Below, one piece after another: positions 6,650 to 13,022 of a stretch of DNA of 16,979 bases (position 1 is its first letter; each line of letters begins with the position of its first letter). A program made the translations under genes and the position numbers. The notes below the pieces were generated by a model, which saw nothing but the letters and a program-made list of their open reading frames with translations, was not told the origin of the DNA and searched no databases. The stretch comes from JBEKHI01 sp050012355 (lineage in GTDB: Bacteria > Actinomycetota > Actinomycetes > Streptosporangiales > Streptosporangiaceae). Where the stretch lies: the NCBI GenBank assembly GCA_050012355.1, contig JBEKHI010000157.1, positions 1 to 16,979 of the forward strand, given 5' to 3'.

Positions 6650-7615
6650 ATGACGCGCATCCTGGTCACCGGCGGCGCCGGGTTCATCGGCTCGCACTAC
6701 GTGCGCTCGGTGCTTACCGGGCGGTATCCGGAGCTGGCGGACGCCGCCGTGACGGTGCTGGACGCCCTGACCTATGCGGGGAACCTCGCGAACCTCGAGC
6801 CGGTCTGGAACCAGCTGACCTTCATCCATGGTGACATCTGCGACGCCGGGCTGCTGGCCGCGACAGTGCCGGGACACGACGTGGTGCTGAACTTCGCGGC
6901 CGAGAGCCACGTGGACCGCTCCATCGCCGCGGCGACGCCATTCGTGTCCGCCAACGTGGCCGGGGTCCAGACGTTGCTCCAGGCGTGCCTGGACGCCGGT
7001 GTGCGGGCCGTCATCCAGGTGTCGACCGATGAGGTGTACGGGAGCATCGAGCAAGGCTCCTGGGCCGAGGACGCCCCGGTGCGGCCCAGCTCGCCGTATT
7101 CAGCGTCCAAGGCGGGCGGTGACCTGATCGCGCTCGCCTACGCCCGCACCTACGGGCTGGACGTGCGGGTGACCCGGAGCTGCAACAACTACGGGCCCTA
7201 TCAGTACCCGGAGAAGGTCATCCCGCGTTTTGTTACCAGCTTGCTGAACGGGGAGCCGGTGCCGCTGTACGGTGACGGCGGCAACATCCGGCAGTGGGTA
7301 CACGTCGACGACCACTGCCGGGGCGTCCAGCTCGTCCTCGATCGCGGCTCGGCGGGCGGGATCTATCACGTCGGCGGTGACACCAGCCTCACCAATAAGG
7401 ACCTCACCGGCCTGCTGCTGGAGGCCTGCGGCGCGAACTGGGACATGGTGCGGCTGGTGCCGGACCGTCTCGGGCACGACCGGCGCTACTCCCTGGACGA
7501 CAGCCTGCTGCGTTCTATGGGTTATCAGCCGAGGATCGGGTTCCGTGAGGGCCTGGACGACGTCGTCCGCTGGTACGAGGACAACCGCGCGTGGTGGGAG
7601 CCGTTGCGGAAATGA
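6650..7615 (+). CDS. rmlB: dTDP-glucose 4,6-dehydratase, RmlB-like
   Basis: RmlB converts dTDP-D-glucose to dTDP-4-keto-6-deoxy-D-glucose with bound NAD, the committed step to dTDP-rhamnose and other deoxysugars. The 321-aa protein is a short-chain dehydrogenase of normal length. It has the Rossmann NAD motif TGGAGFIGSH (residues 7-16), the RmlB signature STDEVYG (125-131) with Thr126, Asp127 and Glu128, and the catalytic Tyr150-x3-Lys154 in PYSASKAGGD. SCNNYGPYQYPEKVIP and the end region YSLDDSLLRSMGY are also typical of the family. The start is clear: GAGGGAGG (6636-6643) lies six bases before ATG 6650. No rmlA, rmlC or rmlD gene is nearby, so it may serve cell-wall rhamnose from a scattered gene set, or a related nucleotide sugar. 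It converges on the next gene with a 12-base gap. Confidence 0.93.
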   Translation: MTRILVTGGAGFIGSHYVRSVLTGRYPELADAAVTVLDALTYAGNLANLEPVWNQLTFIHGDICDAGLLAATVPGHDVVLNFAAESHVDRSIAAATPFVSANVAGVQTLLQACLDAGVRAVIQVSTDEVYGSIEQGSWAEDAPVRPSSPYSASKAGGDLIALAYARTYGLDVRVTRSCNNYGPYQYPEKVIPRFVTSLLNGEPVPLYGDGGNIRQWVHVDDHCRGVQLVLDRGSAGGIYHVGGDTSLTNKDLTGLLLEACGANWDMVRLVPDRLGHDRRYSLDDSLLRSMGYQPRIGFREGLDDVVRWYEDNRAWWEPLRK

Positions 7616-7627
7616 TTCCCCGGGTTT

Positions 7628-9208
7628 TTAGGCGATGCCTTGGTCCGCGGTCAGGCTCGCGACCGGTGGCACCTCGGATTCCCGTGATCCCACGCTCACC
7701 GAGTTCAGCAGATCAATGACATCCTCGCGGAGCAGTTCCTCGTCGGACTGCATGAGCTCGATGGTGTACGCGCGGTCCTTGTCCAGCTGCCTTTTGTCGA
7801 TGTCGTATACGCCCACCATCAGCTTCGCGGCATAGCCCTTTACCCGGCGCGGGATGCTGGCCACCACGCCTGGTACGGCCAGATCCGCCATATCGTGGGG
7901 GAGCGGGCCGCGAAACGCGCCCGCGACCACGAGAGCACCGCCGATGTTCAGCGCTATTGACACAAAGTTGCAATAGCGGCCGATCGTCTGCTCGCGCTTG
8001 TAAGTCCGGTGATACCAGTCACTCAGGGCGCGCTGGAACTCATCGAATGTTTCCTGGAACCGCGGCAAGTTGTCGAGGCAGTGCAGCGGATCGGTCAGTA
8101 TTCCCTTCTGCGAGTCTTTGAACGTCTCCCATTCAGGTAGCTGGCGGATAGCTTGGACGTCGGCGACCGTCAGCTCGCTGAGCAGCGGGAGGTTCATCGC
8201 GGATTGCGTTCCGGCCGTGAACGATCGTGCGATCCATTCCATGGCTTCTGAATTTGAGATGCTAGTACGTATCTGGTCGTGCCCGTAGCGTATCCCCGGA
8301 GCGTCCTGCAGAGCCATCCGAGTGGGCATGGTGGCAGGCGTGAACGTGTAGCGATGGAGGTGATCTGGCAGGTTGACGTTGTAGACGAGGTCGACAAACT
8401 TTTTGAGTTCGAAGAGAAACGGGTCATCCGCACCTGGGTGCTTGAAGCGACCTAGCGGAACGTTCGCTTTACGGGCTTGGTCGCTATCGCCCGCTGCGAA
8501 TAGGTCCGTGTAGACGTCGTTGCGCGAGAGTTTCTTTCCGTCGCGCCGCCGTTCTCTTGCTTTGCCGAACGCATAATCAGTCAGCTGATCTATGGCGGCG
8601 TCGAATTTTTGCCATGCGCCTTCTGGCTGGAGATCCCCCGGGTTTCTGAAAAGCTCGGCAGCCATCGAGTTACGCTCAGATCCGCCGAGACTATTTAGCC
8701 GGGTGAGGTTGGCGCCGAACGCTGTCCACATGCTTTCGGTCATGCGGGAGTTCTGGGTCTCGTCGATGGCCAGTCGCACGCAGCGAACATCGTTGCCGAG
8801 TTCAGCTAGCAAGGACTTGGTTGCGAGGTCTCCTTCACGGCGGACATCAAAGTCCGTATCATCCGCCAGGGATGATTCTCTGAGCAGGAACGGAACAATA
8901 GCTCCTTGCCGCATCAAATCGGCAAAGGCCTGCAGTTCCTGGCCGTTCTGCGGTAGGTAGTTCTTGTACAGGAAGTCGCTGTTCTTGAAATATGCGCGCT
9001 GTATGACTACCTGCGATGAATACACAAGCGAACGGATGAACTCCGTACGGAAGTTTCGCTCCCTGGCCTCGGCTATCGCGCGATCGCGATAATCGATGCC
9101 GCGGCTGATCATATCGTTGAATATGTCGTCTGAAACATACTGGTTATCAAGGCACTGGGGCACTACGGCATCAGCTTCCAGCCCATCCGGGCTGATGAGG
9201 TCAGGCAT
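7628..9208 (-). CDS. Unrecognised 526-aa protein
   Basis: I do not recognise this protein. The frame is long and uninterrupted, with AGGGAA six bases before its ATG, so it is probably real. The sequence looks mainly helical and charged, with stretches such as ARERNFRTEFIRSLVYSSQVV near the N-terminus and KARERRRDGKKLSRNDVY mid-protein. One hydrophobic stretch (about residues 422-440, FVSIALNIGGALVVAGAF) could be a single membrane segment; there is no signal peptide. The C-terminus is acidic (MQSDEELLREDVIDLL). Third codon positions are far less G/C-biased than in neighbouring genes, suggesting acquisition by transfer. It stands alone, converging on rmlB and diverging from the NUDIX gene. No catalytic motif is evident to me, so I propose no function. 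Confidence 0.85.
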   Translation of the reverse strand: MPDLISPDGLEADAVVPQCLDNQYVSDDIFNDMISRGIDYRDRAIAEARERNFRTEFIRSLVYSSQVVIQRAYFKNSDFLYKNYLPQNGQELQAFADLMRQGAIVPFLLRESSLADDTDFDVRREGDLATKSLLAELGNDVRCVRLAIDETQNSRMTESMWTAFGANLTRLNSLGGSERNSMAAELFRNPGDLQPEGAWQKFDAAIDQLTDYAFGKARERRRDGKKLSRNDVYTDLFAAGDSDQARKANVPLGRFKHPGADDPFLFELKKFVDLVYNVNLPDHLHRYTFTPATMPTRMALQDAPGIRYGHDQIRTSISNSEAMEWIARSFTAGTQSAMNLPLLSELTVADVQAIRQLPEWETFKDSQKGILTDPLHCLDNLPRFQETFDEFQRALSDWYHRTYKREQTIGRYCNFVSIALNIGGALVVAGAFRGPLPHDMADLAVPGVVASIPRRVKGYAAKLMVGVYDIDKRQLDKDRAYTIELMQSDEELLREDVIDLLNSVSVGSRESEVPPVASLTADQGIA

Positions 9209-9272
9209 GCTATTCCCTGGAATGATCGAAGACTGGGGCGCGGGAAGAGCGGAACCCAGCTGGTGAGTCCCA

Positions 9273-9293
9273 GTTCAGAGCATAGTACTGAAC
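9273..9293 (-). promoter_or_regulatory. Possible promoter and operator of the orphan gene
   Basis: GTTCAG (9273-9278) and CTGAAC (9288-9293) form a perfect 6-bp inverted repeat. On the minus strand the nine bases between them contain TACTAT (9287-9282), a match to TANNNT, giving a leader of about 65 bases before the ATG at 9208. A factor bound to the arms would cover the -10 box. A TTGTCC -35 candidate sits at 9313-9308, but its 20-base spacing is too long. Confidence 0.4.
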
Positions 9294-9496
9294 GGTTCGG
9301 TAGTGCCGGACAAATTGCCCAGGTAGGCCGGAGAGAATCGAACTTTACTCGGCTGGCCGATAAATTTGTTGTTTGTGTTGCTCAGGTGCATGTGTCTATC
9401 CGTTGTGATTCAGGAGCCTCCCCGGCCGGTGGCGGCCGCGGCTTTGGGCGGGATCCTGACCCGCGGACCCCTGCCCGGCGGTATCCGGCCCCCACG

Positions 9497-9544
9497 GATG
9501 GCCCATCGCTGGGGTTATGGCACCAGCGATGGGCCATCCATGGG
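9497..9544. repeat. Palindromic repeat element, copy B
   Basis: This copy contains a perfect hairpin: 17-bp arms at 9496-9512 (GGATGGCCCATCGCTGG) and 9523-9539 around a 10-base loop. It is 39/48 identical to 5541-5588. It lies between divergent genes, so it is not the terminator of any neighbouring gene, and it ends 34 bases before the NUDIX start codon. Confidence 0.8.
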
Positions 9545-9566
9545 TGCGGACCGGACTTCGTTCTGG

Positions 9567-9572
9567 TAGATA
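9567..9572 (+). promoter_or_regulatory. -10 box for a leaderless NUDIX transcript
   Basis: TAGATA ends six bases before GTG 9579, which has no ribosome site. The sequence around it, GGTAG then five bases then GCGCGTGAGC, is shared with the pdtaR start region. The last base of the box departs from TANNNT unless it is shifted by one. Confidence 0.5.
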
Positions 9573-9578
9573 TGGCGC

Positions 9579-10316
9579 GTGAGCAGCATGGATTCTGAAC
9601 GTGAGGCGTTGCGTGCGTGGCGGCTTAAGGCCTATGAGGAACTCCGCCGAATACGCCCGGATCTATTCGCGAACCCGCCGGGGGCAGCCTATGAAATCGT
9701 CACCGATCCGGAGTCGCAGGCCAGGGTTGCGGAGCAGTCCCTCGCGTGGAACGTCGCGGCGGGCGTACCGGAACAGTATGCCGACCTTGGCGTCGTCTAT
9801 CAGGATCCTTTCGTGACGCTCGTCAAGGATGCCGTCCGGTTCCGCTCCGGGCACCTCGGCCCCTACATCCGCTTGATGCCGACCATGAGCGCCGTCACGG
9901 CGGGTGCCGCGGTGCTGGCTGTCCATGATGGGAAAGTCGTCCTGGTGCGCCACTTCCGGCATGCCTCCCGCAGTTGGCACTGGGAGATCCCGCGCGGCTT
10001 CGGGAATTCGGGGGAGGATCCCGCCGATACCGCCCGGCGCGAGGTCGCGGAGGAGGTGGGGGCGGAAGTCCTCAAGCTCATCCCGCTTGGCCCGGTGCGG
10101 ATGGATAACGGCGTTACCCGAGACCTGCCGATGATCTACTGGGCGGAGATCGCCCCGCCCGGTCGCGCGGAAACCGACGAGGGCATCGATGAGATAAGGC
10201 TGGTGCCCGTGAGCGATCTTGATGGCATGATCAGAGACGGTGAGCTCGCGGACGCCTTCACCTTGGCCGCCATCAGCTACGCCAGCGCCAGCGGTCTGCT
10301 CGCTGGAGCCCCGTAG
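9579..10316 (+). CDS. NUDIX hydrolase, ADP-ribose pyrophosphatase-like
   Basis: NUDIX enzymes hydrolyse nucleoside diphosphates linked to another group, using a metal held by the NUDIX helix. The 245-aa product has a perfect NUDIX box at residues 140-162: G140, five residues, E146, seven residues, then REVAEEVGA. The strands before it (AVLAVHDGKVVLVRHFRHASRSWHWEIPRG) resemble the ADP-ribose and nucleotide-sugar subgroup, which has an E-[IL]-PRG motif. Residues 1-100 are an extra N-terminal region, so the protein is longer than minimal NUDIX enzymes. The exact substrate cannot be told. I chose GTG 9579 for the leaderless pattern; ATG 9588, three codons later, is the alternative. The protein should be cytoplasmic. 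Confidence 0.92.
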   Translation: MSSMDSEREALRAWRLKAYEELRRIRPDLFANPPGAAYEIVTDPESQARVAEQSLAWNVAAGVPEQYADLGVVYQDPFVTLVKDAVRFRSGHLGPYIRLMPTMSAVTAGAAVLAVHDGKVVLVRHFRHASRSWHWEIPRGFGNSGEDPADTARREVAEEVGAEVLKLIPLGPVRMDNGVTRDLPMIYWAEIAPPGRAETDEGIDEIRLVPVSDLDGMIRDGELADAFTLAAISYASASGLLAGAP

Positions 10317-10371
10317 CGTCTCGCTCGCTTTCCCTCCTCAACGAGTGATGTTGATGTGACGTATGCTCCAT

Positions 10372-10387
10372 GTAACGCCGTCGTTAC
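10372..10387. promoter_or_regulatory. Inverted repeat GTAACG-4-CGTTAC
   Basis: Six-base perfect arms with a four-base centre lie 56 bases after the NUDIX gene and about 200 bases before the epimerase gene. Two more small palindromes follow (CCGGT-GA-ACCGG at 10391-10402, GCTCGA-TG-TCGAGC at 10430-10443). They could be regulator sites or the NUDIX terminator region; I cannot decide. Confidence 0.35.
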
Positions 10388-10484
10388 GTTCCGGTGAACC
10401 GGCTATTAACGACAAAACATGACATTTCGGCTCGATGTCGAGCGGAAGTCGACGGAATTTGTCCAGGAGGGGTGACTTTTCGGC

Positions 10485-10500
10485 TTGTGAGCGCTAACAA
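10485..10500. promoter_or_regulatory. LacI-type operator before the secreted epimerase
   Basis: TTGTGAGCGCTAACAA is palindromic except for one base pair and differs at only one base from the ideal symmetric lac operator (TTGTGAGCGCTCACAA). It also resembles the TTAGCGCTAA-type sites of actinobacterial LacI-family sugar regulators. It lies 84 bases before the aldose 1-epimerase start, so carbohydrate-responsive repression of that gene is likely. It differs from the operator at 39-54, so a different regulator is expected. Confidence 0.65.
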
Positions 10501-10584
10501 TGTCCAGAGCGGGACCCGCGCGGTGCAGGCATCTCAGAGTGCCCCGCAGGTCCACCCCACGCAGCACCCAACGAAGGGAGCCCT

Positions 10585-11991
10585 ATGCGCATCCAGGGGA
10601 GAAAGCGTCGTCTCGGGGCCGGGACAGTTGGTGTCCTAGGCGTCGCCGCCATCGCCGTGGTCGGCACGCTCGCCGCGGCCAAGGCGCCGGCCAGTACCAC
10701 CGCTGCGTCGCAGCACGGTGGCGCGCCGACCATTACCAAGGCGTACTTCGGCAGCACCGTCGAGCCGTATACCGGCAAGACTGAGCCGACCTACGAGTAC
10801 ACGTTGACCAACGCCCGCGGGATGCGGGTGCAACTGCTGACCTTCGGCGGTATCACCCGGGCCATCGACGTTCCCGGCGCGAACGGCAAGACAACGGACG
10901 TGGTGCTCGGCTTCCAGAACCTCAACGACTACGTCACGCAGGACAGCCCGGCCGTGATTGCCAATGGCGGGCCGTACTTCGGCGAGACGATCGGCCGTTA
11001 CGGCAACCGCATCGCCAAGGGCACGTTCAAGCTGGAGCAGCCTACTGGTCTAGAGACCTACACGCTTCCGATCAACAACAACGGGAACACGCTGCACGGC
11101 GGCGTGGTCGGCTTCGGCAGCCACATCTGGAGCACGGCCGCCGTCATCCACAGCAGCAACGAGGTCGGCGTCACGCTGCAACTCGTCAGCCCGAATGGCG
11201 ATGACGGCTACCCCGCCGGCTCGACCGCGGAAGGTTGCCCGGACGGCTGCACGGGCTTCCCGGCCGAGGTCACGGTGGACGTCACGTACACCCTGAACAA
11301 CCAGGACCAGTACGCAATTCATTACCAGTACCACGACGACAGTTACTACGGGCCGAACAACCCGAAGAACCTCAACACCGTCATCGCCATGACGAACCAC
11401 AGCTACTTCAACCTCGCCGGCGCGACCTCGCCCGCGGGCTCCGCGTACAGCCAGGACGTGCAGATCAACGCGAACAAGTACACGCCGACCGACACCACTC
11501 AGATTCCGCTCGGCGTGAATGTCAGCGTCAAGGGCACGCCGTTCGACTTCACGAGCCCGCAGACCATCGGTAGCCGTATCGACGACATCACCGCGCCGGA
11601 CAACGTTCCGTCGAGCTACAACTCGGAAACGGGCAACGAGAGCCAGCTGCAGATCGCCCAGGGCTACGACCACAACTGGGTGCTCAACCAGCAGACCGCG
11701 GCGACGACAGGACCGGACGGCCTGAACCTTGCCGCCCATGCCTGGGATCGCTCCAGCGGGCGTGAGCTGACCGTCTGGACCAACCAGCCAGGTGTCCAGT
11801 TCTACAGCGGGAACTTCCTGACCGGCACGCTGACCGGCGGCATCGACGGCAACACGTACCGGCAGGGCGCGGGCTACACGTTCGAGACGCAGCACTTCCC
11901 GAACTCGCCCAACCAGCCCAACTTCCCGTCCACCGAGCTGTATGCCGGACAGACCCAGACCTCCACGACGGTCTTCGCCTTCTCCTGGTAG
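10585..11991 (+). CDS. Secreted aldose 1-epimerase (mutarotase), GalM family
   Basis: GalM enzymes interconvert alpha and beta anomers of aldoses such as galactose and glucose. The 468-aa product has an N-terminal signal peptide (basic residues 6-9, hydrophobic 11-32, likely cleavage near 32-37), so it should act outside the cell. Family motifs are present: GRYGNRIAKG (138-146), NTLHGG with His171, MTNHSYFNL with catalytic His272, YDHNW with Asp362, and FETQHFPNSPNQPNFPST with the catalytic base Glu434. It is about 100 residues longer than usual because of the signal region and insertions, including a stretch with Cys218 and Cys222 that could form a disulfide. GAAGGGAG lies four bases before ATG 10585. 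A LacI-type operator precedes it and a strong hairpin follows, so it is a single-gene unit. Confidence 0.95.
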   Translation: MRIQGRKRRLGAGTVGVLGVAAIAVVGTLAAAKAPASTTAASQHGGAPTITKAYFGSTVEPYTGKTEPTYEYTLTNARGMRVQLLTFGGITRAIDVPGANGKTTDVVLGFQNLNDYVTQDSPAVIANGGPYFGETIGRYGNRIAKGTFKLEQPTGLETYTLPINNNGNTLHGGVVGFGSHIWSTAAVIHSSNEVGVTLQLVSPNGDDGYPAGSTAEGCPDGCTGFPAEVTVDVTYTLNNQDQYAIHYQYHDDSYYGPNNPKNLNTVIAMTNHSYFNLAGATSPAGSAYSQDVQINANKYTPTDTTQIPLGVNVSVKGTPFDFTSPQTIGSRIDDITAPDNVPSSYNSETGNESQLQIAQGYDHNWVLNQQTAATTGPDGLNLAAHAWDRSSGRELTVWTNQPGVQFYSGNFLTGTLTGGIDGNTYRQGAGYTFETQHFPNSPNQPNFPSTELYAGQTQTSTTVFAFSW

Positions 11992-12015
11992 TCAATCCAG
12001 CTAAGCAATACGACC

Positions 12016-12053
12016 TCCGCTGGCCGGCGGCCACCGCGCAGCCGGCCAGCGGA
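12016..12053 (+). terminator. Terminator hairpin after the epimerase
   Basis: Perfect 13-bp arms (12016-12028 and 12041-12053, core CCGCTGGCCGGC) enclose a 12-base loop, 24 bases after the epimerase stop. No T run follows, as is common in actinobacteria. Confidence 0.75.
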
Positions 12054-13022
12054 CCGGGTTACGCCTCTAGGATCCAGCATCTTAAGGCATGGCTTAAGTA
12101 TTGGGCATGGTCATCCGTAGCCGAAATCGGTACGGGTCTAACGCTAATCGGCACATCGGCGCACCTCGGGCTATTGTGACTGAGCCGAGAGCTGCCGTGG
12201 GTGCTCTGTAACTTTTCCAAGGCGCGGCGGTGGCCGCGTTCACGACCGGCGTCCCGGGCTGGCCTGTAATGCAGTTGCTGTTTTTCCATCCGTGATGGCG
12301 CTGCGGTTCAGCATGGCTCTTGGTTCAGATGTCATGCTTACTTAGTGTTACCTCTTTCCGGCCGGCGCCGGTCCGGTCACGGGTCTAGGGCACCGGTGCG
12401 CGGGCAGTGCCGGCACCCGTGCGTGGCGAGCACGTCCAGTCCCATCCCGCCGCGGCCTGCGCAGGTCAGGGCCGCACGTAGCGGTACCCGATCCGGCATC
12501 GCCTGACGGCCAGTGGCGGCAGACAGCGTCAATCGCAGTTCCCCTGGTGAGCAATCGTATGGTTCGCACTTGACTGGTCACCGCGGCCTCGTGCTCGTAC
12601 CTCAAACACGTTCGCCCCGCTTCACGCGGGACCGTCGCCGCATCGCCGGTATCACAATTAGTAATCGGCACCATGCCTCGCCATGCGCTTGCCGCCTTGC
12701 GACCCTCATGCGACCGGGAATCTGGTTATTTCACCTGGTAACCCACACAATAACCCGGATTTCGTAAATCCTTCAGCTCGCCGATGATTCTTTATCTTCC
12801 CAAAACGCTGCGTAAACGAAGTACCGCAAATGCTCATTTGGCCCACCATGCGCAGCAGTCCCTGCAGGTTTTGCTGGAACGCTTGTGCGAAATATGCCCA
12901 TTTCAGGCTAGGTGGCCTCATGAATAACAAAACAATATCGGCTGCCTTTTGGGTCTTGTTCGATTTGTAAAACTATCGCACGATCATGGTCGGTATGTAG
13001 TGAATTTAGGGAGCTGGGGAGC
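12054..13022. other. About 1 kb without a supportable gene
   Basis: Composition changes across this stretch: moderately GC-rich to about 12700, then clearly A/T-richer to 13000. Open frames are short (up to 108 aa), lack good ribosome sites and do not look like known proteins. Small structures seen are CTTAAG repeated six bases apart (12081-12098), CCATC-CGT-GATGG (12286-12298), CCCGC-TTCAC-GCGGG near 12616, and CAAATG-CT-CATTTG (12827-12840). It may be decayed sequence plus the regulatory region of the RHS gene. Confidence 0.6.

Larger units (their letters stand above)
9209..9578. other. Divergent spacer between the orphan gene and the NUDIX gene
   Basis: The spacer should hold promoters in both directions. 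I see a minus-strand -10 candidate inside an inverted repeat (9273-9293), a short sequence resembling a tRNA T arm on the minus strand (9322-9343), copy B of the palindromic element (9497-9544), and the NUDIX -10 box. Two overlapping plus-strand open frames here lack ribosome sites and protein-like composition. Confidence 0.6.

Noticed and set aside
9263..9598. Plus-strand 111-codon frame overlapping the spacer and NUDIX start.
   Set aside because: It runs through the palindromic element, has no ribosome site and has the composition of noncoding sequence.
12377..12499. Minus-strand 40-codon frame ending in HGCRHCPRTGALDP.
   Set aside because: The cysteine pattern is suggestive, but there is no good ribosome site and no recognisable relative; composition alone could give it.
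12600..12645. CCCGC-TTCAC-GCGGG looks like a type I-E CRISPR repeat core.
   Set aside because: Only a single copy is present, with no regularly spaced repeats and no cas genes.
12348..12674. Minus-strand 108-codon open frame.
   Set aside because: It lacks a ribosome site and its C-terminal half is Arg/Pro-rich in the way of noncoding high-GC frames.
12784..12927. Plus-strand 47-codon frame with an amphipathic stretch (AHHAQQSLQVLLERLCEI).
   Set aside because: No ribosome site, short, and in A/T-richer sequence where such frames arise by chance; conservation would be needed to support it.
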